Part shown: positions 24,928 to 34,912 of the stretch, piece by piece
Numbering within the stretch: the stretch's first letter is position 1
Layout of the letters: every line of letters begins with the position of its first letter
Source: Ciona intestinalis
Taxonomy: Eukaryota > Chordata > Ascidiacea > Phlebobranchia > Cionidae
Assembly: GCF_000224145.3 (NCBI RefSeq)
Contig: NC_020174.2
Location: forward strand, 124,001 to 188,000
Reading direction: 5' to 3'
DNA length: 64,000 nt
Notes under the pieces: model-generated
What the model was told of the DNA's origin: nothing
The model's input: only the letters and a program-made list of their open reading frames with translations
Databases searched by the model: none
Program-made: the position numbers and the translations under genes

Positions 24928-25113
24928 TATAGTAGGGTCGGGTAAGACGGGACACTTTTAGCACATAATATTTAAATATCCTTATCGTTATCAACGGTTT
25001 ATGGGAGTCGTGAGGATACGGTTTTATAATTCTTTGAATGTTTTTTGTTTACTACCAAATGTGAAGAGAAAATAGAATGAAAAGGTGTCTCATCTTCCCC
25101 CACCCTACTATAT
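24928..25113. mobile_element. MITE, same family, near full length (about 185 bp)
   Basis: Terminal inverted repeats TATAGTAGGGTCGGGTAAGA and CTTCCCCCACCCTACTATA enclose the GCACATAATATTTAAATATC and TTTGTTTACTACCAAATGTG blocks. This is one of the best copies for defining a consensus. Confidence 0.85.
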
Positions 25114-25725
25114 TTGCACATTCTATCATGCATGGATGAGGTCCTTGTCAAAGTAACTAGATTTGTCCCATTACTTCAACACCCATCTGCTAGGAACCTT
25201 ACGCCGTAAACATTTAAGCTGTCTAAACTGCAACGTTTTGTTTACTTCAGTTATGACTTTGCTACATACGTAGCTAAATACCTTTGCTGCCACCTGACGG
25301 TCACATAATAGTATAACATAATACTGTATAAGTTTATTTATTTCTTCCAATACAATAGCAAAGATCAAATTAATTAAAACAACAAAGAGAAGGGAATTAG
25401 CCGCAAAACGACAGTTGTCTTCTTACAATTCTATTTAATAAACAGATAAAAAAAACGTGGCAGCTAAACAAATTAACTTTTTATTATTGATGAATTTGAT
25501 TGACTTGCATAGCATATGATTGCAGTACGTTGCCACACAATTATCATTTGTAGGATATAAATAACTACAGTTTACAAATAATGTCATAATTATTTTTTTA
25601 AAGAACTTTTTAATTTTTGTTAATATGACTGATAATTACAAGCATTGCCCATGCTGTTGTGAGCAGAGGTGCAGGTGGCCTCAAGCTGAATCTTTTTGAA
25701 CTCTGGACAGTGGCAGACACCACGT

Positions 25726-27558
25726 TTACCTTGGTTTTACAGTGAAACGAATTTCTTGGTAATCGGTCAAACGCAGAACATCAGAATCCTGTTGATTGAT
25801 AAAGTTTTTTAATATTTTTGATGGCATTTTTAGCTGAGGTTGGGCCAGAGTATGACTTCATCCGAAACTCAACAGATTCGTTCCAGAAGTTTGAAAAATA
25901 TCTTAGATATACTGGAACATGTTCGTTATTTTCGTAGTTGAAATAAATATTAATTAATTAATCATATGGTTCTGCGGACTCTGGTCCTAGAAAACCAGAG
26001 CTGTGTGGAAATAGGACCCATAAAAACACAAACAACACGAAAACGAATAAAATGAACTTACCGATGTTAGTTCCATGTTGTTTGGCAGTTTAAATACAGA
26101 ACCTACTCGTGTATCACTGGGCCGCCCACATTTTTCAACATAAGCTTGCTTAAGTTGTTCCAGACTTGGTGGGTTTCAACGTTTGAACTGAAGTTCAACA
26201 TTATTTGCCCAACCCAGGGCTCTTAACACTAAATACTCAGGGTGGACGACCAACCCACATGGTTTGTGCGAATCTTTCAACACGGCGAACATCTCCCTTG
26301 GTTGGTACCAGAACCCGGTACCTTTGTGGCTTTGTGCTGGTGGTGGGGGAGCTTCTGGCAACTCTGGTTGAAAGAATATTATTAAATAAATGAAAGAACA
26401 CATACACACACATCAGTGGCAGCATTGAGCCTCGAACCCCTATCTTCCAGTTTAGAGGCAGACATGCTAACCACTGTTCCATGTCCCCTGATATTAATTG
26501 TATCTCCGTGTTCTATTCTATTGGAAAAGCTGCATGGAAGGCAAGCCAGGTCAAACTTGAAACAAATATAAACAAGAGCTTACCTTGTTGTTTGTTGGGT
26601 TGTTGATGTTGTTGTTTGTTGGGTTGTTGATGTTGTTGTTGTGAATAAATGAAAGGTGGATTGGCCAAATAGTTTGGAACAAAAGTAGTTTTGCTCTCTT
26701 GTTGAACTGATTCTGCATAATATTAGTTATCTGAATGTTTAAGCAAATGTTTGTTCAGGTCAACTCCATCACGAGGATAAATATGTAAAAACATCAGTAT
26801 TACCACAACAGCAACACACATACATTGATATATAACATACTTTGTGCACAATACTGCAGGGGGGTTGTATCTTTGTTCCCTTAACTTTTCACAAGCAAAT
26901 CTGTCACATCTCAATACCACACCAAAATTATCTTAAGCCGCACAAAAAGAAAGTTTAACGTGACAAACTGAAAAATAATAATAATAACCATACAGCGCCT
27001 CCTTGGGTGGCGATAGTGATACAATACCTTTTATTATCACATTATGACCCAACAATGCCAGAACATCTGGGTTCGTTGTAAGTTCTCGTGGGGATTTCCC
27101 ATCTTTATTCAACATTTCTTTGTTTGCCCCATTTTCTAATAATAGCTTTATGACATCACAATGGTTTCGCTTCGCTGCCCAATGCAGTGCTGTCCTGGAG
27201 AAACAAAAGTCATGTCTTTTTATCCACACATTGCTTTTACTAAAATATTCTAAACCATTTTGATATTTAAAATCATTATAAAAAAAAGAAAAAGCAATGA
27301 GTTTAGAACTCTCTGTGACGTTACAGACTAGGCTGTTGGTAGTTAGTGATTTTGCTTGGTGGTTATAACCAGTGGGTTAGTAGTTATCAAAAAAAGAGAA
27401 TTTTAGCAGTAAAACGACAGTCGTTATAACACAACATACCATCCATTCACAGGGTTTTGGGAATTAACATTTACTCCAGAATTTATAAGAATCTGAACCT
27501 TTGTTACGTCACCAAGGGAACAACATTCTCGAAGTTGTTCTCCATTTGTGTTCGACAT
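25726..27558 (-). CDS. ANKRD40: ANKRD40-like ankyrin-repeat protein, with an in-frame TGA in exon 4
   Basis: Five exons: 27558-27440, 27194-27028, 26712-26584, 26363-26062 and 25788-25726 (stop TAA). They sum to 780 nt. Exons 1-2 encode two ankyrin repeats (NSQNPVNGW joined to TALHWAAKRNH, then LLLENGANKEML). Exon 3 carries FVPNYLANPPFIYS, a signature I recognise from ANKRD40, followed by a Gln-rich repeat (HQQPNKQQ twice). Exons 4-5 carry the conserved C-terminal domain (VFKLPNNMELTS joined to DSDVLRLTDYQEIRF). The start at 27558 gives MSNTNGEQLREC, lined up with the family N-terminus; an in-frame ATG at 27618 is also possible. Codon TGA at 26176-26178 interrupts the conserved domain between VELQFKR and NPPSLEQL in the same frame on both sides. 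It could be an assembly error, an allele, a missed splice or real. The family's molecular role is poorly known. A tRNA-derived repeat lies in intron 3. Confidence 0.88.
26410..26500 (-). mobile_element. tRNA-derived SINE head in ANKRD40 intron 3
   Basis: Read on the minus strand, GGAACAGTGGTTAGCATGTC resembles a tRNA A box and GGGGTTCGAGGCTC a B box. The spacing suits a degenerate tRNA promoter. This copy shows most clearly that the SINE family derives from a tRNA. Confidence 0.65.
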
Positions 27559-28279
27559 TTGAACGATAGGTGTTTTATTACGAGTTTGTTCCAAGACAAT
27601 ATTAATGTAAAAACTCAAATTTTGTTAAAGGGTATTTCCCGAAACAAGTAACGTCTGCAAATATTTCGACCCCAAAGTTCATTTGGATGACTGGACGTTA
27701 ATATATAGGTTTTATATGTTATCTAGTAGGAACATAACGTAATTACAATTTTCTTATATTTATATTCAACCTTACGTGTAAATCAATTGTAGCTGTACCT
27801 TCTTGTTGGACACGTAAGTTTCATAGACGGTTGACCGTGTTTTAGCATAGATTTAATGATACAATTACCCAAATGTTTTTCTGATAGATTAATGAGGTTT
27901 ATCCTAAGCACCTAATAAGAGTGACAGTGCCGCTAACGAACGGCTAAATCGTCCCCATTTATTTCCACGACGAACGAAACATGAAGCCTCAACAAAATAT
28001 CCTAAATATCCCTTCCCATACACAATAACTCCCAACAGTGAGCAGTGAGCCTTGAACCTGGTAACTCTATAACGCAGACTTCTACAAAGAAATAAACCAA
28101 CTGAACCTACAAAGCCACAGGAATGTGTTTATACCAACTCAAATAAAAGGGTGATTTATAAAAACAGCACACCGCTTATAAAACATGGAACTAGCACTTT
28201 GGGTAAATTGAAAACACCTATGGGACAACCTGGTGAACACCAATAAATGGATTTAAGATTAAATATTTTTAGGCCTACA

Positions 28280-28490
28280 TAGTAATGTAAGGGAAGATGG
28301 GACACCTTTAGCACATAATATCAAAATATCCAGATCGCGTTTCAAACAATTAACAACGGTATATGGGAGTCGTGAGAATACGGTTTTATAATTCCTTGAA
28401 TGTTCTTTGTTTACAACCAAATGGGACGAGAAAATAGAATATAAAAAGATGTCCGATACTCCCATCTTCCCCTACTTCACTACATCATAA
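28280..28490. mobile_element. MITE, same family, 3' of the minus I-domain gene
   Basis: AGTAATGTAAGGGAAGATGG at the left and CATCTTCCCCTACTTCACTA at the right, with the conserved GTCGTGAGAATACGGTTTTA in the middle. Confidence 0.75.
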
Positions 28491-28515
28491 CATGAATTAA
28501 TTTTGTGATATAAAA

Positions 28516-31500
28516 TTAATGTTGAATGCAAACAGGTTGACCCATAAACACTACAGTTGGTGCAAAAACATTAACAGGGTGACTCCAAGCTTCTGGAACT
28601 TTAACAGCGGCAGTTGCAGCATAGCATGGGGGAATTCCCAATTGTGATAATTCATGGGGATTGTTCTGGAATGAAATGTATGACATCATAATGTGGAGTA
28701 TTGGTAACATTATGACATCAAATTTTACTATGACATCATCCACATAATTATGAGATCATCAACATAATTATGACATCATCAAACTTTACTATGACATCAC
28801 ACCTGATGATGTAAGCATCTTTATATGTTCGCTAAGCACGTTGATCTTTGTATGCAGAAGGTTAAAGTTGGGCGACGTGTAAACGCGATCGTTGTCGCCG
28901 ATCTTTCCATTTGCGATTATCTGTTTGGGGCAATAATGTTTAATAGGTGAATGAATGTAATTTATTTTATCCTCGTGTAGTGAACTAAAGTCGTTATCAC
29001 ACCACATAAATAACTTTGTGGGTGATTGTTTTCTGTGTGGCTGACAATTTAGACAACTTATTAGTGACCACTGGGATAGAAAAATTGTAGTTAAATGTCT
29101 TTCCCAAGCACACACATACACCTTGGCCTGCATAAACCCAGTATTGTTCTTTTTATCTAAATCTGATGTACAGTTTAAAATGGGTATTTTAATTGCCTTT
29201 CACATTACCTTACAAAGTAATATATATATATATATGGCAACCCCATATCACCAGGGGTTGGGGTTTAAGTTCGTTTAACTTAACCCACCCACCTGTAGCT
29301 CCTGCCTTGAATAATTGGACACCCCTACAGCGTACATGGTGACACCAAGTACACGCGCTGCGTTTGCGTTTGTTGAAAGCATGTATTTATCCAGGGACCT
29401 ATACAAGTACATGGTGAACCTCGTGCTCACTGTTAAGCGTTTGCAACATTTATAGCAGATGTTTTAAAATGTCAGTGTAAAAATATGCTATAATGAATAT
29501 GAATGATTACATGTAGCAGCATCGAGCCTCATACCCATAAACTCTGGGCTACAAGCAGACACAAGCCACTTTGCCAATATGCACATGATCATGAATGAAT
29601 GAATGTAACTTATTCATCCTCACATGGTGGGGCAAAGACAGTCGTTATAACACGGGTGTTCTGTTTCATACACCTCATGTCCGCTTACAAGTTACCACGT
29701 ATGTAACTTATTTATCCTCGCATGGCGGGGCAATGACAGCCGTTATAACACGGGTGTTCTATTTCATACACCTTCTGCCCTATTACGAGTTACGACGTAT
29801 GTAACATGACCTACCTCCCATCCATATTAACATGACCTACCTCCCATCCATAATAACCACGATGACCTTCCTTGTGCAAGGGTCAGTGAACCTGTTTGAC
29901 GAAGCAAGATCGATAAACACGGCTTTGTGGATCGCATGCGCCGTAAACGAGGTGTAACCATGGTGACGCATTGAGGACAATGCCACCTGTGATGTCATAG
30001 ATGTAAACAATAACTTACAATTATTTGGATTTTTATTTTCAAGAAATCCAAGTGTTAGGTAAGAAGCCGTAGCTTTAATATAATAGCTCTCTGTATGTTA
30101 TGTATCATTATAATGATTATTACAGAAAAAATGTGAATCTGTAAAACTTCAGCATTGTGTGTTAAATTTAAACTTTCTGTTTTGTGTATTTAACATTAAT
30201 CATGTTTCAAATGTTTTTGAAGCCAAGATTATTCAAAGTTTCCACACCAAGTAAGTTTACCTTGAACTGGATGGTTGACCCAAACTGACCAAGTGGGATC
30301 TCACTTTCCATGTAAGGTTGGTCGTAGATGGATCTGTGGTAGAGTATTTGTACCGAAGTATAAAGGGTGTTGGGTTCAAACCCCATCGTGGTTGTATTTG
30401 TATCAAAGTACAAACAGTAGGGTGGGGGAAAACACCTTTAGCACATTATCTAAATATCCTGATCGAGTTTTAAAAAACTAACATTGGTCTATATAAGTCG
30501 TGAAGGAACGGTTTCATAATTCTTTGAATGTTCTTTGTTTATCAACAAATGGGACGAGAAAATAGAATAAAAAAGGTGTCCCATCTTCCCCCACCCTACT
30601 ATATAAACAGTATAACTTGATGACAAACGGACTTTTAACTTATTATATGGTATTTATTAGTCATTACTAAAGGTAGAGTTTATGAATTCATGTTATGCAC
30701 CAATGGTTATCATTATATTTCGTGGCTTTACCACCATATATATGACATATCTTTTATAAAGCCAATGTCTGAGCCTAAATCACATTATCGTTATCGGTTT
30801 CTTATAGAAACAGAATCAATACAATCAATTCTTTATATTATTTCTATAATTACCTTTCATTGAACCAGTGTGAGAATTGCATCACCCCCACCCTAGTGGT
30901 CGTTAAGTTAAACGTTTCCACGACTCTCGAAACAAACTTCGACATTTCCTGGAACTCGAACGTGTTCATTGAACCGGAACCATCCAATAGAAACATTATA
31001 TCGAGGCAAATTTTCGGGCATGTCGCTAAAAGTTAGAGAAAAAAAAATTTAAAAAATTTAGACAATAATCACTGAGTTGAAATATTTGCAATTAAGTGTC
31101 GAAAACGGTGGCATTTTAGTGTTAATGTTAACTAAGGACAAATTCGTCATCAATAAATGGATGAGAATAAATGGGTGCCAGAGTTGGCCCATTATCTCAA
31201 CACCTAGGGTGCTACAACACATTATTAACTACTTGGTTTGAAGAAATGTCCGTTAAGTGTCTTGCCCATTGACATATACCCCACAAATGTGGCAGAAACA
31301 AGCTTTGAACCTGGTAACCTCTGCTTACAATGCAAGAGCTTTACCTACTTGGCTCGATGATCGAATCAATGAAGCTTTCATTAACTATAAAGTCAAATTA
31401 AATATAAAGAATTTTATTCGTACTTGCGTTTGTAGAAAATTCTCTTGTTTTGTTGATTTCTGAAAAAATAAGAAATGAATTAAAATGATAAGAAAACTAA

Positions 31501-31577
31501 AACAAATTTACAAAATAAACCTCATTGTAAAATATTCCACTAACCTGGTGGTAATGTCTTGTCAATATGTCCAAGTG
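28516..31577 (-). CDS. Integrin-type I-domain (VWA) gene, partial or truncated
   Basis: Exons 31577-31545, 31025-30854, 30333-30261, 29986-29841, 29398-29293 and 28920-28803 encode a full I-domain. The metal-site (MIDAS) residues are visible: DGSGSM in the first I-domain exon, the threonine in YTSFTAHA and the aspartate in VIMDG. The domain starts CPKICLDIMFLLDGSG and ends near NDRVYTSPNF. Exon order and junction phases (2, 0, 2, 0, 1) equal those of the plus-strand gene at 34.9-39.3 kb, and one exon has the same length (106 nt). The last exon is uncertain. A phase-1 acceptor before 28598 gives VPEAWSHPVNVFAPT running to a stop at 28516, whereas the stronger-looking acceptor upstream runs into TGA almost at once. 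The 33-nt exon at 31545-31577 is the furthest upstream piece seen; no signal peptide or beta-propeller was found, and a gap at 31766-31815 may hide exons. It could be a secreted VWA protein, a partial integrin duplicate or a pseudogene. Confidence 0.72.
28930..29130 (-). mobile_element. SINE in an I-domain gene intron
   Basis: TGAATGAATGTAATTTATTT, TGTGGCTGACAATTTAGACA and TAGTGACCACTGGGAT appear in order, ending in the CCCAAGCACACACATACACC region. Confidence 0.7.
29219..29236. repeat. (TA)n microsatellite
   Basis: About eight TA dinucleotides in an intron of the minus I-domain gene. Confidence 0.9.
29500..29815 (-). mobile_element. Two to three nested SINE pieces
   Basis: A tRNA-like head (AGCAGCATCGAGCCTCATAC) is followed by a (GAAT)n start at 29592 and two successive copies of the tail (ACATGGTGGGGCAAAGACAG at 29.62 kb, GCATGGCGGGGCAATGACAG at 29.72 kb). 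A 25-bp duplication containing ACATGACCTACCTCCCATCC spans the exon donor at 29.84 kb. Confidence 0.7.
30415..30603. mobile_element. MITE, same family, in an I-domain gene intron
   Basis: Ends AGTAGGGTGGGGGAAAACAC and CCATCTTCCCCCACCCTACT, then TATATA. It is inserted about 80 bp upstream of exon 30333-30261. Confidence 0.8.
31155..31350 (-). mobile_element. SINE head half
   Basis: GTTGGCCCATTATCTCAACA, CCGTTAAGTGTCTTGCCCAT and GGCAGAAACAAGCTTTGAAC mark a diverged head-and-body copy between two I-domain exons. Confidence 0.6.
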
Positions 31578-31627
31578 CTGTAGAAACAAAGTTAATATTA
31601 TAAATACAAATATAGTGCATCATATCA

Positions 31628-31765
31628 TATGACTGATAATTTGGACAACCCATTAGTGACCACTGGGTTGGAGCAATTGTCGTTAAGTGTCTGCCCAAGA
31701 CACATACGCCCACAATGGTAGCAGCGACGAGCCTTGACCCATTACCTAATGGTACAGGCAGCGCG
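31628..31765 (-). mobile_element. SINE running into an assembly gap
   Basis: ACTGATAATTTGGACAACCC, TAGTGACCACTGGGTTGGAG and GGTAGCAGCGACGAGCCTTG. The copy is cut off by the Ns at 31766, so this repeat probably caused the assembly break. Confidence 0.75.
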
Positions 31766-31815
31766 NNNNNNNNNNNNNNNNNNNNNNNNNNNNNNNNNNN
31801 NNNNNNNNNNNNNNN
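31766..31815. other. Assembly gap (50 N)
   Basis: A second 50-N placeholder upstream of the first visible exon of the minus I-domain gene. A SINE on its left and the 91-bp satellite 270 bp to its right make collapse or misjoin here plausible. A single N is at 31849. Confidence 1.
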
Positions 31816-32086
31816 TGAGATTACGATGTGAGTGTATGTTTATTTATANACGTCATAATACCTTTATTGTAATATCGTAAATATTTGTCCCCAGGTGATT
31901 TTAATATTCACACTAATCCATGCACTCCTTGCTTATCTCCGCCTATATGAATGACCAACCAATGTGATAAGTATTAACTACGGGATCTGGCCTTTAACCT
32001 ATTGGCAAGAATGCGATGTTATGTTGCGTTAAATCTGCTGTATACTAAACTAATCTCAAGTTGTTTTAGACAGTTTGCCTCGTGAT

Positions 32087-32535
32087 CAGTGTAAAAGAGG
32101 TTACTATACACCAAGTTACTGTCCGAAACATCTGCCGATCATGAGTTTAGTATCCAGACAGTAACTTGGTCCATCATCAGTGTAAAAGAGGTTACTATCC
32201 ACCAAGTTACTGTCCGAAACATCTGCTGATCATGAGTTTAGTATCCAGACAGTAACTTGGTCCATCATCAGTGTAAAAGAGGTTGCTATCTACCAAGTTA
32301 CTGTCCGAAACATCTGCTGATCATGAGTTTAGTATCCAGACAGTAACTTGGTCCATCATCAGTGTAAAAGAGGTTGCTATCTACCAAGTTACTGTCCGAA
32401 ACATCTGCTGATAATGAGTTTAGTATCCAGACAGTAACTTGGTTCATCATCAGTGTAAAAGAGGTTACTATCCACGAAGTTACTGTCCGAAACATCTGCT
32501 GATCATGAGTTTAGTAACCAGACAGTAACTTGGTT
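32087..32535. repeat. 91-bp tandem satellite, array 2 (5 units)
   Basis: The CAGTGTAAAAGAGGTT start recurs at 32087, 32178, 32269, 32360 and 32451, exactly 91 bp apart. Units are about as similar to those of the array at 1 kb as to each other. The array lies between the two I-domain genes, just right of an assembly gap. Confidence 0.95.
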
Positions 32536-34425
32536 GATAACAAACCAAGTTAATCCCCAGCATATCTGCTAATCATGTGCGGTTGGAATCTACGGTCTAT
32601 AACACGCTGACGTCTCGACCAAAACAAACCGACAGCTTATCTGCCAACATACCAAGGCTTAGCTGTAACAACATATTTTAATCTTTGCTTCCCGTTATTC
32701 TAACCTTACCAACCAAGTGCTTAACGAATTCGTGATTCGTATTAAAGTGCTAAGTTACTATTTCCCGGGGCGAGAGTCGACAAGTGATTCGCAGCAAATG
32801 CTCGAAAATAAAACCTCTGGTATTAATGTCGACTTTCGCCTTGAGGAATCCGAGCAGACCTCCAAATACATGAGGTCGCGAAGTGATAGAAACGTGAAGA
32901 TATTAAAAACCGGTTACACTGGAATCGTATTCACGTCCCCTATTCTACATATAGGGTGTATCGAGTACTTAACACCAACACTGTATACAGAATAAACTGC
33001 CCTTTAATCTTACAACTGTATATAAATATAGAAGCATTTGAGCATTGGAATCAAATATAAACACAATAAATATATAAGTCCACGACGCTATCCCACACTA
33101 AAGGTAACTAGCAGCAACTATAAATATAAAGAATTCGCCGATCTGTAAACAACTTTGTAAAGCGTTGTGTTATGCTGTTTATTTGGTGCTTGTGTTGCTA
33201 TTTTATGGGAGGCAATGGGCCAACTCCGGCTTAAATACCGTGTTCCATGGGATATCGTAAGACATCATAAAGGAATACAAAAACAGATCGCAGAAAAAGA
33301 TAGACAAATTGATATGTCGTCACAAAGGAAGTATGTCCCTTAACAACAGTTTAAATAACGCAAATTACTTCATCACAAAATTTAATCTCAAAAGTTAACC
33401 TTTACACGCACTTATCTAACCTTTGTTTTCGTCGTTAACAGGCCACGCCGCCAGTTACGAAGTATGTGTAACTTCGTTAATTAAATAGCGAGGTTTTGCT
33501 GTAGCTTGTAGCGTCTATGACGTGTTTATGCTACAACAATACACGTGTGTGACGTATTAATTGGTTGCGAATCGAGTTTGTTACCTAGACATAGGTGCGT
33601 GTGTGACGTTGACGGTTATCTTGTTACGTGACAACTAAGCGTCATAATGATGTAGTAATAAAAAAAAATGTAGTTATAAAAAACTTTTTTTCAGTTATGA
33701 CGTCATAGGAGGTTATTTGATGTTCTAGATCTAGAACCTGTAACAATGAATTTAACAGTGTAATTGTGATGTCACAAACACGGAGTTGGCGTCCACACGA
33801 GTTTGTTAAATCGTGCAAATGTAAATGCCGGGATCGTGATTATGAACAAACAATTGCACTTTATTGTTCGTATTGTGACGTCACAAAAACTGAATATGAA
33901 GATATTCTGTATCTCTCAATTGCAATTTTCGTTCCAGAATCTCATTTACAATTGCCAGATTATGACGTCACAGGTGCTTAATGATTTTGCGCCGTGACAA
34001 AGTGACGTCACAATACTTGTTGGCTGCAAAACGCGTTTTTTAACTCGATCATATGTTAGTGGGTCTCAGTAATTTGGTTTGCGCAAAATATTTGTTTTGT
34101 CAACAAAAATATAAAATCACGCGAATATAAATCAGAAGATTAATCAGAGTTTATGCTAAATAATATATAAGCTGGGACTTGTTTATATTTCATTTCTGAG
34201 CGAATTTATCGTAAATTGCGTTAATTTAGGGAAAATTAGAAATTATGGTGGACAGTTATAACAGTTAGCGTAACAAACCTTATTAGTTAGTATATGTCAA
34301 TACTTATTATTATTATTATTTGATGCTTTTTGTGCACTAGTTTTTTACCGGTGTTTTAAACACGTTGTTTTAATTAATCGGAACCAGGTTATTGTATGCG
34401 AAGAGATAAATATATCACATTTATT

Positions 34426-34506
34426 ATATATAGTAGGGTGGGGGAAGATGAAACGCGTTTAGCACACAATAAAGGTGTGTTCCATCTTCCCTCACTCAAC
34501 TATATT
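34426..34506. mobile_element. Internally deleted MITE (about 80 bp)
   Basis: Both ends are present (ATAGTAGGGTGGGGGAAGAT and CCATCTTCCCTCACTCAACT), but the middle is reduced to about 40 bp, so it is a short derivative of the family. Confidence 0.75.
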
Positions 34507-34860
34507 TGTCAATATAATTTAATATTATTGGTTATACGGCGAGATGTTGAACTCAAAAAAATTTGGATGTGGTTCAAATTTATTGAGCTCTGATTGGATA
34601 AACGTATTCCGGAAACATTCAAAAGAACAATGCAATATGTTTCGAATAACTGGCCGTTTGTCACATCATAATGAACGAGTCATTATGGTTGATTGTGACG
34701 CACGATATCAACAATGCTCTTTGCGGTTAAATATTGCTGAATAAAAATAAGCATTTTTTGGCTTGTTTTTGAGAGCTTTGCGCCTTTAAGGTAAAAACAA
34801 CAGTTAAGTTATAAATCAGTAAAACATTTTGAAACAGGACAGTTGTTGTCAGGTAATACT

Positions 34861-34912
34861 GTGTTAAAATTCGACTTTTTATTTCTGTTTTGCAGAAAGC
34901 TAGGCAACAAAT
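34861..34912 (+). promoter_or_regulatory. Strong 3' splice acceptor just before the integrin-like start codon
   Basis: A T-rich tract ending TTTCTGTTTTGCAG at 34895 lies 17 bases before the ATG at 34913, leaving a very short leader. It may be the acceptor for an upstream non-coding exon, or a spliced-leader trans-splicing acceptor, which are common before start codons in tunicates. The sequence alone cannot decide between the two. Confidence 0.45.

Larger units (their letters stand above)
16764..25725. other. Gene-poor stretch between the Ig-domain gene start and the ANKRD40 3' end
   Basis: Only repeats and CRE-like motifs are supported. A CG-rich interval at about 18.39-18.60 kb (TTTTGCGCAGCGGACGCTTT, GAGATCAAACGACTCGACCA) lies 1.7 kb upstream of Ig exon 1 and could be its promoter, but nothing confirms that. 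Confidence 0.5.
31816..34860. other. Interval between the two divergent I-domain genes
   Basis: The left part is the 91-bp satellite. A 92-codon ORF at 32717-32995 shows no known domain. At 33.69-34.01 kb four TGACGTCA sites and one TGATGTCA lie within 320 bp, beside a perfect palindrome GTTCTAGATCTAGAAC. An upstream exon of either gene could still hide here. Confidence 0.5.

Noticed and set aside
28600..28680. Last exon of the minus I-domain gene starting at AACAATCCCC (28.68 kb)
   Set aside because: The acceptor looks good, but in the required phase it reads E-Q-S-P-stop; the open frame NNPHELSQLG needs a different phase.
28675..28800. Regularly spaced ATGACATCAT motifs as a possible CRISPR-like array
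   Set aside because: Spacing is irregular, repeats are 8-10 bp, and the genome is eukaryotic; these are decayed CRE-like palindromes.
33766..33981. 71-codon ORF with CKCKC and CSYC
   Set aside because: It starts and ends in CRE-like repeats and has no other support; the Cys pattern is probably chance.
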